This document shows, piece by piece, positions 1 to 13,500 of a stretch of 64,000 nucleotides of DNA (positions are counted from its first letter, which is position 1; the number at the start of each line of letters is the position of its first letter). The stretch covers positions 1,488,001 through 1,552,000 of the forward strand of contig CM056876.1 of assembly GCA_029876055.1 (NCBI GenBank), read 5' to 3'. The position numbers were made by a program, and so were the translations under genes. The notes beneath the pieces were generated by a model. The model did not search any database. It worked only from the letters and a program-made list of their open reading frames with translations, and was not told where the DNA came from. Origin of the DNA: Madurella fahalii (Eukaryota; Ascomycota; Sordariomycetes; Sordariales).

Positions 1-251
1 CCACCCATCTCATCCATCCATTCGCGAAGCTCATTGCCACATATCAAGTCGAGAACGGCGGCCTTGCCCGGGCCTTCACGGTCGAGAGCGGCACGAATTG
101 GATCGCGCAGCTTGTGGGAGAATACGAATGCATCATCCACAGCCTGTTGCTTTAGACAAACTCGGGTGTGGATGTCTTCATTGCTGCAAGTGTTCCACGC
201 GAACTCACTATTGAGCCGTGCCAGGGCAGTTAAAGCTGTATCACGTTCCAT
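1..251 (-). CDS. Unrecognised protein, N-terminal part (runs off left edge)
   Basis: Reading the minus strand from the ATG at 251-249, the frame stays open for 83 codons to the window edge. The translation looks like a genuine soluble, helical protein: it starts MERDTALTALARLNSEF and later contains AVDDAFVFSHKLRDPIRAAL and GNELREWMDEMGG, with balanced charge and no low complexity. This ATG is the first Met after an in-frame TAA about 100 nt upstream, and the upstream leader is pyrimidine-rich, as in many fungal 5' UTRs. I do not recognise the family and see no signal peptide or membrane segment. The 3' end is outside the window. An upstream exon cannot be excluded, because the frame is also open for some codons before the Met. 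Confidence 0.6.
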   Translation of the reverse strand, partial: MERDTALTALARLNSEFAWNTCSNEDIHTRVCLKQQAVDDAFVFSHKLRDPIRAALDREGPGKAAVLDLICGNELREWMDEMG

Positions 252-706
252 GTGTACGAGCCGGGTTAGCACTCGGGAGTAATGAAGAGAAAAGAAAACA
301 AGAGGGAGAGATAAAGGCAATGAGGAGGAAAGGTCGTGTTAGCGGTGCTTATTTGGAAATATATGACCATCAGACTCTTGGTTTTCTCAAACTAGGCAAT
401 ACGAGAAGGGAATTAAAGGTGGAAAAGAAGCGGAAACAGAGAATGGGGTGGGGGGATAGGGATAAAACGAGTAGGGAGATGGAACCTTAAATGCGGTATC
501 GCTTGTCGCTTCTTCCTTAAAAGAGAAGGAGAAGGAAGGGGGAGAGGAAGGAAGAGGGAAGGAAAAGGAGAGCAGAAATGGGCAAAGGAACAAAATAAAA
601 GAGAACGATAGATGAGAAGAGATGGAGGAGAAATGGACGGAGGTGCAATCTGAGCATATATGGTCAAAGCTTTATTATAATTGCCTTCTTTCCTTTTCCT
701 CTTTCC

Positions 707-742
707 TTTTTTTTTTTTTTTTTTGTTGGGGGGGGGGGGGGG
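707..742. repeat. Homopolymer pair T18 then G15
   Basis: A run of 18 T (707-724) is followed by GTT and a run of 15 G (728-742). The G run could form a G-quadruplex on the plus strand. Length is likely to be polymorphic and error-prone in sequencing. Confidence 0.9.
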
Positions 743-1238
743 TTGGTTTGTTTTGTTTTGTTCTGTTTAATGAAAGTAAGGGAGATGATGCCAACGCTGA
801 GATATCGCTTTTAATAGTATTTATAGTATTTATAGGGAACAAGATACAATCCCATTAAGATACTCGATACTCTTGTCCAGGCAAAATTTTCATGTTATTG
901 CCAAGTTCACATTGGAAAGGGGCTCAGGGGGGGCCCAGGAGAGGAGTAACCATATCGATGTATAACCCGACGTCACAAGGGAGCAATATACGTTTTGAGA
1001 CATTGCTCAGACGCAATTTATAGAGCTCTACAGAAAACTGGTGGTTTTATTCTCCGCGGGAAACGCAGCCTCGACGGAACCTGTGATCAGGTGGGAAGAG
1101 CTTTACGACCGGTCCCCTGATGTTGACACATCAAGCTAACAGCTAGTCCCCGCATGATAGCAATCCATTACCGAGGTATCCGTATATATAGAACCGGTCA
1201 CAAATTTCAGTCAACAGCCCGGTGTCGTCAGCCTTGGT

Positions 1239-1382
1239 ATGTCGGGACCCCCAGCGTCCCCTGACCTCGAATCCACAGGTGACAACATCTACCAGAAGTC
1301 TCGTCCTCGGAGCAACAACAGGAGGGCCATCCCCACATTCACCAGGAGGCCTTCAGTCCTACGGCTGCCACAGTCAGCTGAG
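1239..1382 (+). CDS. Weak candidate: first exon of a small gene
   Basis: A TATATATA element lies about 50 bases upstream of the ATG at 1239. The 48-codon frame reads plausibly (MSGPPASPDLESTGDNIYQK, then basic and Pro-rich) and stops exactly at a perfect donor, GAG|GTAAGT, at 1383. An acceptor at GTGTAG (ending about 1491) would add about 25 codons before a stop, giving a protein of about 73 residues. No family is recognised and no homology supports it. It may be a truncated gene remnant or chance. Confidence 0.25.
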
Positions 1383-3767
1383 GTAAGTAAACTCCCACAA
1401 CAAGGACCTTACCATCGCCGCTATGCATCGGTTGATCCTATGAGAGCATGCCGTTCCACGATCACCCAGACCGGCTCTTTGCATGTGTAGACGGCAGGGC
1501 ACAGTGACAGACGGCGTTGCCACAAAACGCACAGATCATCATTCAAAGTGTACCAATATGACTATTAGATTGCGGCGCCGAGTAATGGTACGCAGCTCAG
1601 GGCTCCCCGGCGAGCTCCTGTCAGCGAAGATGTTGTCATATTGGCATGACCGGAAAGCCCAACAACCGAGAGACAAAACCGATCAAGCCACACGACCACC
1701 GCCTTGACATCATCGTCCCATCTCTAACGTCCATAGGGGAAATATGAGATCGGCAGCCAGAGGAGGCAAAAGCAGCGGGGGACTCATGGTGACGCAGCCT
1801 CGCGCTAGCGTTGCAGACAACCGAGGCTAACTCAGCCGCGAGACATCATCACTCCCATCATCCCATTTTCCCAAGCAAGGGAGGCCACGTGAAACGGCCT
1901 TACCCACTAGCCACACCGCTTTCCCGTGGGGATTTAGAGAGATCTTCTTGATTCAGTTCTCGACGCAACCGTAAAACAAGCTCCATCATCCCGCATGCCG
2001 CCCGCATGCCGCCCACGTGCATGCCCACTTCTCGCCACGTCCTCCGCCTTTCCCCGCAGAAAAGGACGAGATCCGATGTGCTGCCGTAAAGGCAGCGGGC
2101 CAGGACACTGTGTCTCTTGGTATGAGACTTTGGATATCAACTCTGTCGTGACACCATCTGTGGTTGGACATCTAGTAAGAGCGTCGTTGTTTGCTTGTGT
2201 GCGGAGTGATGTGGCGAATAGAGAGAGCATGTTACCAATGCCTCCCTTTCCAGCTTGCGCAAAGCCACGGTCACGCAGCTACTTCCATGGAAACTCAGTC
2301 ACAAAACAACGGACGAACGGTTACAGTTGCAGCCCGCGGAGCCCAACCCAGCAGGAAACGTGGCTAAGTGTCAAAACGTCGAGTGTCTCTGCCACGAACT
2401 ACCACAGGTACCCAATACATCCGCCCAAGTACTGCTCACACATGGGTTTCACCGAGTCATTCAACAACCCATCTCCCACCCGACAGCCGACCGGACCGAA
2501 GCCAGAGCACGGCTGATGTGTCCAGCGCCACCGTGCTGTGGCGAGTCAGCTATCCTTGTCAGCCCCTCACCGGCAGCCAAAAGCCAAACTCAGCCCGTGT
2601 GGCTGATACGGAACCCGGCAGAAGTCGGAGGTTTGATAGGCCCCTCCGAGATCCGAGGCCCCGGCTTCCCCAGACAGCCGGTTTGTAACCGGATGCGGAA
2701 TTCGGCGAAAGTTCTCGAGGATTTCCTAAAAAGGAGACATTTAACATTCCTTTGCCCGGGTGTGAGGAACCCCTAAATGTCTATGGTGGAGGGTCGGGTG
2801 GAATGCTGCAGCATGCCGACGCTGGCCGACGAAGGGCCGATAGCCCCCTTGACGAGCCAGGAACAAGAGAGAAGAATACGACGGGCAACGTGAGGTTAGT
2901 CTGAGAGGTGCTCTGACACGTCTCGGTGGCGGCCACCCCAATTGCTCCTGACTTCTTCGCAAACAAATGCGGCCGGACCCCGCGATGCCAAGTCGCCTCC
3001 AACTTGACGCGATCCATCATGTCTGGCACGACATGGTACGCTAACAGATGCTGAGAAAACTTAAACAATACTGAAGGGGATGCTGTCGAGGTATGCCTTC
3101 GAGGTTGTAAACATGGTGTTGTGTTTGGATGTGACTGGAGGCCTGAGTTGCTCAAGAAGCAGCCAATGATGTGCAGAGGAGATGATCAGACTCTGTCCGC
3201 AGTTCCGGTTTGATGCGGACCACTGTCCTGCCTCCGATTCCGGGCAGCACGTGGCTCAGATCCGGTACCTTACTCAAATAACTTCGTACAGACTCCCACC
3301 ACTATGAGTCGGCTACTTCTTGGCCTCAAAACCCGGGCTAGGGCTACCTGGGTCGTGAAGTGCCAAGGTCAAAAACGGACGGAATTGGTCTCCGGTCGTT
3401 GGTCGGTCATTAAGTTCCCTTGGCGAGGCGAACAGATCTTGTATCCCTTTCACTTTCCAGGTGTGTTTGCCGTGCGTCGCGAGCGGATCCGTTGCTGCGT
3501 ACTTAACGGAGAAGTGCCGGCCTACCAAATACACGACGACCAAGCATGCCGAACGTGCTGCAGGTGAAAACTTGTCGCCGGTCTCGATGGCCGCGGAGGT
3601 GGGCAAGACGACTGGCTCCCACGCATTGTGAATTACAAATGAAGCCCCCACGCCTCCGGAGCAGAAACCCTAACGAAAGACTGGCTGAAGGCCAGTTTGC
3701 CGAGCCGCTGGCGAAGGTCAAGACCGATTGAACGGAAAGCAAAATTCGTGTCTCGGAATGCACCCAA

Positions 3768-3806
3768 AGAAAAAAAAAGAAAAAAAAAAAAGGCAAAAAG
3801 AAAATT

Positions 3807-3838
<32 letters not shown>

Positions 3839-3861
3839 GAAAAAAGAAAAAAGAAAAAAGT
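3768..3861. repeat. Purine (A/G) tract
   Basis: About 94 bases are almost purely A with interspersed G on the plus strand (GAAAA/GAAAAAA units). It is a polypurine-polypyrimidine tract with no coding potential; the ORFs across it encode only Phe/Leu/Ser-rich shadows. Confidence 0.85.
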
Positions 3862-4793
3862 CGGTGAGCGCACGAATGTTTGCAAACGGAGAGACTTGTC
3901 GCAGCCAGGCATGCAACTAAGGCAGCTCCGATAAGGCTTATCGAGGGCCTGATGCAACCCGACACCCCCATCAGTACCTTGATCTCTCCATCTCCCAGTG
4001 TCGGGAAAGGAATCCTTGGGTAGCTACCCCTCTATTTAGCGGGCGGGGCTTTCTGCCGTGCATCAAAGGCGTGCTCCCGGCGGAAGCTGGGATCCAACCG
4101 AACTGCACAAACTGCACCGGTCTGATGTCTGATGAGTTGTTGTCCCCGGAAAGCTGCGAGGGCCGCAAGAAAAGGCCAAGCTGGATTTCTAGTTTCCCCG
4201 CAATAGAATTGCGAGATAAATTTTCAGAAAAAAAAATCCATCAATAATAATAAGAATAATGATAAACTTGCCTAGTCAATCTGCAATTCTTAAGGCTGAG
4301 TACTGTACAGCGCACACCAAGGTAAACGGTACATGCACCTGTTGCATACCGCAAGCCACATGCGCCTCGCTCACCTTTCCTCTCCAACCATCCATGGGTG
4401 TATTCAACCAGAGTTGCGACAGCTCATTAAATTTGTCTTGTGACGCCGGGCCAGCATGCCTCGAGCCCCTACTGAGTGCCATGGAATATAGACGCAGGCC
4501 TACTTGTCACGGCGGTAGCTGAGTTGTGACAGTGTGATTGCCGTCCTTATTGGGAATTTGATGTCAACCATACCGGAAAGGGGGCTTCTAGGCATCGTAT
4601 TGCCCATCCCGCAATGCTCTTTCCGATGCCGGGCCGCGCCGGGAGACACTGACGTGTCGATGCCCCAAGCTCGCCAGCACAGCCTGTCTGAGCAGAGGAA
4701 GCGCAGTTCCGCGGTGACCACACCGACTGTTGCCCGAAATTCTTGCGGTAGATGCATCCAGCTTAGGCCTCGAGAATGCCTAGTATGAGCATC

Positions 4794-4815
4794 CACACAC
4801 ACACACACACACACA

Positions 4816-4905
<90 letters not shown>
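4794..4905. repeat. Compound microsatellite (CA)n-(CT)n
   Basis: About 12 CA units (4794-4818) pass directly into about 43 TC units (4819-4905). It is the longest simple repeat in the window. The long pure pyrimidine strand could form triplex (H-) DNA when supercoiled. Confidence 0.97.
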
Positions 4906-4907
<2 letters not shown>

Positions 4908-7266
4908 CCCCCTCTCTGCAAACCCGTCTACGTATCATCAGCGATACTTGCTCCGTCAACTCCGTCACTTGGCGCGATTTTTGGGTGTCAGCTATGTGAA
5001 ATGAAGCGCTAGCCGCTAACAACGGATTGAATCATGGCGTCACGCTGCGTCCGACAGCGCCAAAACCGGAGTTACTGTCTAAAGTGTAGAAACAGTAAAG
5101 GCTGCAAGGCTGCCTCACTCACAGCCGACCCCGGAAGGCGCTCCGCTTGTTTCGTTCCCGACGGTATTAGTTGCTATTTTCCTGAGATGGAACTCTTCGT
5201 GGGGGATGGCAAACACCAAACGGGGCGTAGTGATTCCATCCGCGATTGGCCCGAGTTTTTTTTCGATGCGCGCCTGCCTTTGCCAGAGAGCCATTTCACC
5301 AGCCGGGAACAGACACGGCCCCGTTGGGCATGTCGCGGGGCGACGAGCGGCCTCTCCTTTTCTGCGTTGTCATGATCACATCTTTCAACACCGCCTCACG
5401 CCTAGATTCGTTTCACCAGTCACAGGCGCCCGTGGCGAGCCGAAGCGGAGACGGGAACTCTGTGGGATCGAATCGGCTTTCCCATAGCCTGTCGTTTTGC
5501 GTATGAGGTGAACGGACGAAAGCCGCGTTCATGCCCATTGGTTGGTGTTCGTCCCAATCCTCCATAGGCACGTGCATGGACTGCCCTCACGGGACCATGA
5601 AGAAATTCAATATCCCCCACCCGCAAAACCGAGCCGTCTCAACGCTCTGCAATGCAAAAGAGACGCGTAACAACGATATTTGTCGGTGAGAAGATGAGGA
5701 GCTAATATTGGAAGCTAAGCTCGACTTTTTTCTAGCACGAAAGATATTTCAGCAATTGCAATATCTGTTACTACAGAAACGACCCCTAGCTGGATGAATA
5801 CCTAAGCTGCCGAGAGATATCGCAGAGCTGCAGATCACCATCAGAATCACAAGAGAGGCACCAAACGCTGAGGCGGGCGATGTTGTGCAGCAAGTCCGTC
5901 CCACTGCGTGCCAAGCACCATAGCATCGGTGTCACGAAAGATCTTGGGGCAACGCATGTGCGTACCCACTGCCAGCACATCTGCCCAACTACTACACCTA
6001 GGGCAGTTCTTCTTTGCCTCATCGTATCATCCAAGAATAGGCCGACGAGTCAGCTGCGCGCAGTCGGCCCGCGGCTGCCCCTCTCTTCCGCTTCTGTTGT
6101 GCTCTTCCCACGCGCGAGTAAAATGGAGAAATTGATCAACGAGCCCGACCATAGGCAGATGTCTCCGGTTTACTGGTGAATACTGCCGTCATAGTACTAA
6201 GTCGGGCCGGTGCCCCTGCCGAGAAGAAGCGGAACGGAAGTGGCACCGGTGAACGTCGGCAGTGACAATGAAACCAGGCGTTACATAAGCAGCCGTGGCA
6301 ATCACTGCCCTACCACTACATCTTGAGGCTCGATGGTGAGGGAGGGTGTGATGGATGGAAAGACACGAGGCCTCGACCGTCGGCAAAATGGCTGAAATCG
6401 GACAGAGGGTACCGTCGGTGATGTAGAATAATAAGGCAAGTGTATTGGTGGGTGGCTTCGATCCGATCCGGTGTGATAAAGTTCTGTCTAAGTGGTTGCC
6501 CACCATCTAAACGGAGGGTGTGGCACCAATTAACGTCTTTAGCAGTGCTGCATATCATCAGACACCTAAGTAGTCCGAAAAAAGGTACTAAACATCAACC
6601 AAAAACCACAGACTGTAAACGCACCCAAAGATGCAGCACGAATTGAGACTTTTGGATTCCCAATTCCTCCACCGTTACAGCTTCTTTCCTTCTCAACCAC
6701 CCATTGCCGTCTCGAGCGTACATACACCACGGGCTCTCCGATGCCCCGCCTCAAGTATCTTCTACCTCCGCTCCACACCTGACCTCCCCCCGGCAACATC
6801 CGCAACATTGTCCAAACAATTCCACGTGGCAGCGGGCAAGCAACAAAGACGATACCCAACACCCAGACTCCAAGAAGGAGTCAAACAAAGGGTTGATGAC
6901 GCCCTCCCGGGCGTAACCCGATCGGCCTCGGGACCGAGATAACTAGAACGGCAGACCGAGCGGAACAAGCCGCCGCAGCACCCTGACATGGCACCACCGA
7001 AGCATACCGGGGATCCCGTCAACCCATTGTTCGAGAGAGCCTCAACATCTTTATCACCCATCCAGCCTCAACACATGGTTGCTGTCAACCTGCGAAGTGA
7101 TTCTTTCTTTTGTGCGGCAGACGCCAAGGTAAGATACCCGAGGCGCCCGAAAATAAAGCCAATATCCTACTTTGCGGACGAGGATTACCGAGTTAGAGTC
7201 AAAGAAAGAGGGAGAGAGGGGGGGGAGAGAAGGATTTTCAGAAGCAGCTAGATGTTTTCTTGTTAC

Positions 7267-7287
7267 TTCACACACACACACACACAA
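7267..7287. repeat. Short (CA)n microsatellite
   Basis: About 9 CA units, preceded by a GA-rich stretch from about 7200. It lies in non-coding sequence. Confidence 0.85.
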
Positions 7288-8744
7288 GCCCAGACGGACG
7301 GAGACTGCGGGGTGGAAGAGAAGCGGTTCTGCGTCCGCAAACAACCAACCTAAACAAACTCCCGGGTCAAAACGAGACGAGGACTGTGACCTCAAAGAAC
7401 TCAGATAGATGATGCACTCTGCAAAGATTCAGAACTTAGTCACTACAAGCAGAATAGACTGGAATAAAAAAAAACAAGGGAGGAGCTTGGGTAAGACCAA
7501 TAAAGAAGCAGCCATTCAAAGTCGCGATCCATGGAGAGCTTTCCCATCACATGCCAAATTTTCTTTGTCGCCTCTGCAGTGTCCTATCTACATTATCTAA
7601 CCTACCCCTCATCAGCAGGAAATTGGGACCGACGCACAAAAGCATCAACACCATCGTCCAAATTAGCCTTTACCAGATTTTGGCACGTCACACACACCCC
7701 ACCAAACCGAATGATTCTGGTCCAAAACCTACGTCGGTAATTAACTTGGTCGTACAGAAGCGCGGGTACGACACGGAAGGGCGGTTTGTCCTAATAAACA
7801 ATCATGTATGTAGGGGTACTTTGGAATTAAAACGTCCACCAACACTGGGATGCAGCATCGAGTCACCAGACCATCAACCAGGATGCGAAAGGAACCAACT
7901 AATGTTTTTTAAAACTCTTTTTGATTTGTTTTCCCAAGTCTTTTTGGTCTGTTTTCAGATTTTTAGCTATTTTACAGTGGAACCACCATGCAAAGCAAGC
8001 AAAGTACCTGCCCGCTGGGTGGTCAAACACTGTTTTTTTCTGCTCCTCTTCCGGCCCTCCTCCTTACTTTTGTGGAGACTTCGCATCTCTCCTTCTGCGG
8101 TTGCCCGCCAGCCCGACTTTTTCCTGCCTTAGAGCACGCACGCACGCACGCACTCTCTCTCGTGATCTTTTCCGCCTCTCCCCTATGTATGGCTCCAATT
8201 CTGTGCCACCAACACCCCCGATGAGGAGCATGTGAAAAGTCAGAAATCCATAACCTTGCGAAGAAAAACCAAATGCAGAAGACCGTGGTATCATGGTGAT
8301 ATAAACAAAACACAAAACGCCGCTTGGTGTGAGAGGAGGAAAAGGGAAAAAAGAAACAAATCGACAGAGATAGGCAGTGATGCCGTTATTGTAACATCGG
8401 TCAACCATGCCAGTCCCTTGCCAGACCGAAACCATGAACAGCCATCCGACCGAGGTGCCGCCTGATATTAGGGGGTTTCCAACTGACGCTGCAACACCGC
8501 GAGCCGTACCGCCGAATGGTCCGCATGTGAAGATTGTGAATTTCAAGAAACGCCAGCCGAATCATGCATAGAAATGTGTCATAAGCCGTAGCCGCTCGCG
8601 ATGCTCGAATCAAAGTTATACACGGCAGTGATTCCCATCTGCCAAATACACGGCCGTCGCCTCCCTGTGGGTATCTTGTGGGGTATAGTGCTGATGTAGG
8701 ATGATGTCGCGGCTAAGGTGATAAGTTTAATAGCGATTAGGATA

Positions 8745-10551
8745 TTACCAGCCTTGGGCGTGGTAACCCGTAAAGGGGTTCTTGAAGTATTGATCCCAGC
8801 TGCCAGAGTTCGAGTCATTGTCCTTTTTCATGAACGGCTTCTCCGGATACTGCTTCAGGTTCGCCACGTCGTGTGACGTGTGCCGACGCTTGAGGACGGC
8901 GTTGGCAGTCGAAGACTTCTGAGACCGTTCCCGGAGGAGGTTCCTCCGGAGCGATTCAGTCAACTCGGTGGCAAGCATGTTCCGCCGAGTCGTCCGCGGG
9001 GAGAGAGCAGCCTGGTGGTGAATACCGGTGGCCACCACATTGATTGGTTGAGCGCTGGACCGAGGGATTTCATTGATGGGCCGCATTGGCGGCGCGCGGA
9101 CGTTGCCTCGCTTCATCATCAGCGGCGCTTCATCCGAGTCGTTGGGCGAGGCAACGAGGGATGGTCCATGAAGAGCAGTCCGGGCGCGGGGAAGAGCCGA
9201 AGTCGACTGCGATGCCGTGTTACCCAACCTCTGAGCGCGGTTGTTGTTCGCCAACATCAACGTGATGAGTGACCGCCGCGATGTAAGGTTGGCGCTGGAA
9301 TCTACGCGCTGGAAATGAATCTTCTCCTCGACGCTCGACTTGCCGCTCTCCTCCGCAGACTCCTCCTCCCACTCCTCATCGTCATCGTCGTCAATGGCGC
9401 TCTCATCAATGTAGTCGTCCTCGGTATCGCTGATAGCAGACGAAGTGAAGGTCTGCGTGACAACCTGGTTGTTGAAGGAAGCCGTCTTCTTCTGTCCATT
9501 GATGGCAGTAGCAGGCCGCTGAAGCAGTTGTGGGTTCTTCGGAGAATCATCCTCTTCCGACGAAACTCCAACCTGGAACATTTTCATCTTGGGCTGCGGG
9601 GCAAGTTGCTTTCTCGGTTCCACCTGGCGTTCCTGGAACAATTCTTCATCCGAGCCTGAAGAGCCACCCAGGGCAAACTTCGCATGCTGCTTCTTGGGTT
9701 GGATGAGCTTCGGTGCCGGTGCGTCAGTGGGCTCCGGGATGGCACTTGGAGATGGGGCCTTGGACGTTTGCGACGTGATACGGCTGGCGGGCATCTGAGA
9801 CGGAGAGAAGCCTCGGGTGACAATTGTTTGTCTCTGCGTCAACGACTCAGGCGAGGGCTCTGAGTGAAGAGACTCCATGGAGGCGTTCTCTGATGTCTGG
9901 CGCGACTCCTCGGTCGTGGTCGAACCTGTCCGCGAGTTTTCGGGCTCGGGAGAGCTCGTCGGCTCTTCCTCGGCTGGTGGCGACCGAGGCATGATGGGAA
10001 GTGGCGCATCGAGAGGCTCCTTGGCCTGCATGATCGACACAACCATCTTCTCCAGCTCGTCCGACGTGATGTGACGCTCTCGGCCGCGGCTGCGGCTACT
10101 GGCGCACGAATCCTGTCTTTGTATCCTCGGCCGCAAAATGTCAACCGGCGCCGATTCTGCGCTGAAGTCAACCGCCTCTTCGTCTGCCACCGAGTCCACG
10201 CTTCCCGAAAGCTGCGGAAGTTCGTCCGCAGCCACTTCGCGAGAGTACCGAATATCCCGAGGCTTGCTGGCAGCACAAGATGTGACGATTATCTCGCCAC
10301 TCTCGCAGCAAAATGTTTCACGGTTCCACAGCCGCCAACTCAAGTTCTCTAATCTCCTTCCTTGAGCGACTGAGTCGCGACACCTTGCAAAAACTGTAGA
10401 GGTGCTGTCAGCAAATGTTGGCTGGCACCGGCGGTGGTGGGCAGAACTTACCAGTCCACATGCTGAAGAGATTCGCCGGATTGGTGGTGTCAACCTTGTG
10501 GATGACATTGGCGTCTACCTGTAGGACGGGGGCCTCTAAAGACAGCGGCAT
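8745..10551 (-). CDS. AreA-like domain (DUF1752) / DUF3295 protein
   Basis: Two exons: 10452-10551 and 8745-10393, joined over a 58-nt intron (10394-10451; donor GTAAGT, acceptor CTCTACAG). The protein is 582 residues. The first frame is open further upstream, but its only suitable Met gives MPLSLEAPVLQVDANVIHKV, a natural start. The junction rebuilds the block NPANLFSMWT|VFARC...GRRLENLSWRLWNRE, the signature of the AreA-like domain also present at the N terminus of fungal nitrogen-regulatory GATA factors. There is no GATA zinc finger. The middle is long, acidic, Ser/Pro-rich and probably disordered, with a D/E run. The C terminus (RRNLLRERSQKSSTANAVLK ... KQYPEKPFM ... GYHAQGW) fits the fungal DUF3295 family of unknown function. 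A regulatory role near nutrient signalling is inference only. Confidence 0.85.
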
Positions 10552-13500
10552 GTTGGTTGAGGAGCTGCTCGATTGTTCGAGCAGGTTCTGCGCCGCGGCC
10601 AGAGTGAATGGTGGTGAGGTACTTCGCGACACGATCGCGAATATCGGTGTTTTGGCCGGTAGGATTAGCGCTTAAAGAAGTGCGATCCTTTGGAGGATCT
10701 GCTCTGCACCGAGAGCGGAATTAAACCGTGAATCCAATTACTGTCCAGGTCCGAACTTTATCCACAGGGCCTGGAAACCTGAAACTGGCCGACGTCTGTC
10801 AACCTAGTAGTCGTTGCGCTCTTCGAAGACTGTCGATCGTCGATGACGCGCCTCTGTGCAAGGGCCGAGTCGACGAAGAGGTGTTTGTACGAAGGCTTCT
10901 CGAATCGTTCGTGAGGTCTCCTGGAATGCCCAACTGCTCAAGGGTTGCAACAGGTGGTCAATCACGGCACCGGGTCGAGCGGTTGTTTTTGTAAAGGCTA
11001 GAGATGGGGGGAGAAGAGACAGGTGTGGTGGGGAAGGATGGGATGTTCATGTATAAGGGAATTGTCGGGGCCGAGAGCAGGGCTAGGCCGGCTGCGTGGG
11101 ATTGTGGGCCACGATGCGCGGTGAATAAAAGCAAATACCTGGGCAGGTACCCACGACATCGACAACCTGGTCGGTCGCAGTCCCCGGTACAATGTACAAG
11201 CCCCCAGAAGTCCCCGACGTACCGGACAGGGGGTACCATTTGGAGGGGTTGGTGGCGGAGAGTGTCAGGGCCAAAGAAAGCAAAGGTACAGTACCTGCCA
11301 GCCTGAAGTGAGGTCACCCACCCAAGCCTCGATTTTGCTGGCAAAACAAACGCCTTTGCCCAACTGGTGGAAAACGGAGAGCTCGTTGACCTATCTGGTG
11401 CAGCAAATTGTTTTCCCACTGCAATCTCGGACGCTCACAGAAGGGATCCCTGCGCGTTTGCCAATTGAACGAGGGCCTTAAGGAAAGATGGCGAGGGCAA
11501 GGAGAAGGTACAGAAAAAGAAGCCCACGTAGGCCAGTTCCCTTGGACCAGGGCTTTCGCTCAAACGGACCGAAAAGCCTCGGTTCCACCGCTTACCCTGA
11601 AGCGGCAGGGCAGGCCGGGAATTTACCAAACTAAGTTTACGGTACTTTTACAGCTTAAGCTTGTTTGGGAAGCAATCTATCCGTACGGGTTCGGGCTAAC
11701 TCTCGGCTTTGTCAGATTATGCACGTTTCGCAAACGGTGGGCTAGGTAATTGTCCAAGGTTAGGAAAATACCCGGAACAGCATGATGGTCACGTTGGCTC
11801 GCCGCCAAGCGCCCAAAAGGGAACCATTATCCTGAAGAGGCCAGAGCTGACCAGCCCCGGGGAAATCTCCCGGTATGGGCTCGCTGGCAGCGTTTTCCGA
11901 GCGGTGGCTGTTCTCCGTTACACATACCTCCTCATAACAGGCCAACTCGGCGCTCCTTCCGAGGAGTCAGGAGCGAGCCTTGCCGCTCGTCGAGAAGTCA
12001 GGTGCGCAGCTGGGAAAGCCTAGGCCACTTTCCCCGCAAATCGCCACCGTTCGTTACCTGAAGCCGTCGTCTCAGTGGACCTGTCCAATTTGGCCCACGG
12101 CTGTCGAGGCGCGCAAACGTGCCTGTCGCCGATCAGCCCGTGATCACGAGCCGTCTCTTTGATTGCGAATGAGTGCCACGACTTCTGGCGCCAGAGTTGT
12201 TCCCGGCGACGCGAGGCGAGGCAATGTGCTGACAGGTTTGAGATGATGACGACGCGGAGGTTACCTGCCACTGTTCTGTCGGCCATCACAAAGGTGTCGG
12301 GCCCAATTGCAGAGCTCTGCCGAGCGCGCTGGAATATTAACAAACAATAGCGGGGGGAGAACGGAAGGTCAATTCGTCGGTCAACACGGGCTGTGGTCGA
12401 ATCGGCGGTTGCAAGCTGTGTTGTGCTGACACAGCCCTGATGGTGAGCATCGGGTGCCCAGTCAGGGCTTGTCTGAGCAGGTGATGATACGCTTGGCCAC
12501 CGCGGGGTCAAATCTCCCTTTCGGTTCCAGCTGACCTCGTGATTGCTTTGTCACCAGGGCGGCCCCATTGCGATTGCCGCCAACCCGCCAACAGCGTTTG
12601 TCTCATGCTCTGTGCCTCTCACTGTTTGTCGCGCCCAAGGCAGCCATATGTGATTCCTCCGGGGCTTCTTTAACCGCGTTTTACTGGCCCCCGGAGGGAG
12701 GTAACCATCAGCCAGGACCAGGCATGCCCTTGTGGGCTGCCACGCCTCGGCGCCGGCCTTGAAATGTTGGCTATGGCCTGCAAGCCCAGGAGGATGACGA
12801 AACGCCTGCTGCAAAGGGTCCTCCTCACATGGCCCCTCAAAAACGAGCGCACCCCACGCCGAGGTCTGCCAGTATGATCCCCAATCTTAAACCTTCCCTA
12901 ACGGCGTTAGGTTTGAGGGGGAACGCCTGATATCACTCAAGGGTCCTTGTCAGCGGAAACATCCCCGGTGGTGTGATGATCGCTGGCTGCCGAATTCGGT
13001 TCGAAATCCCCCGGTTGTCGATAACCGCGGGCTACCCTGAACCCCCAATCTCTCCGTCTTCGTGGTTGACGCGACAAGGCTGTTGGTGGTGAAGCCGTGG
13101 CACTGGGACCGCAAGCATCTTCAGGAAATTGGCTCTCCTGATCCACGTTGGCGAGGTCTTGGGCATGAAGTACAGGGGGGAAAGGGATGGATGCAGGGAT
13201 GCTCGGCCCCTTCCTGAGTCTACCCGCAACGTCGTTGGCGATTGTACTGTCCACGCGTAGCTGGAAATCGTTCACAGGGAGCCACTTCCGGCTTCTCTTC
13301 GTTCCAATCTGGCCGAGTGGTGAAATCTGATGCGCACACTTTGCAGACTAGTTCTCCAGAAACGGTGGTAGAGTAGCCGCGCCAGGGCCCAACAACTCCG
13401 TGGCATGCAAAAGGCCGGGAGACACGGCAAAAACAAAATGTGAGATGCGCTTGATGGTGTTTGCCAGACGTTGCCATCACAGATACGGGTCCAGCCACGC

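Larger units (their letters stand above)
252..8744. other. Largely non-coding spacer
   Basis: Apart from the weak candidate at 1239-1382 and the simple repeats listed separately, I see no ORF here with convincing protein character. The short frames are rich in Arg, Ser and Pro and overlap each other on both strands, as expected of random sequence. The last few hundred bases are the 3' flank of the minus-strand gene at 8745. Confidence 0.6.

Noticed and set aside
8880..10352. Several plus-strand ORFs within 8.9-10.35 kb
   Set aside because: All lie antisense to the DUF1752/DUF3295 gene and show mirror-image composition.
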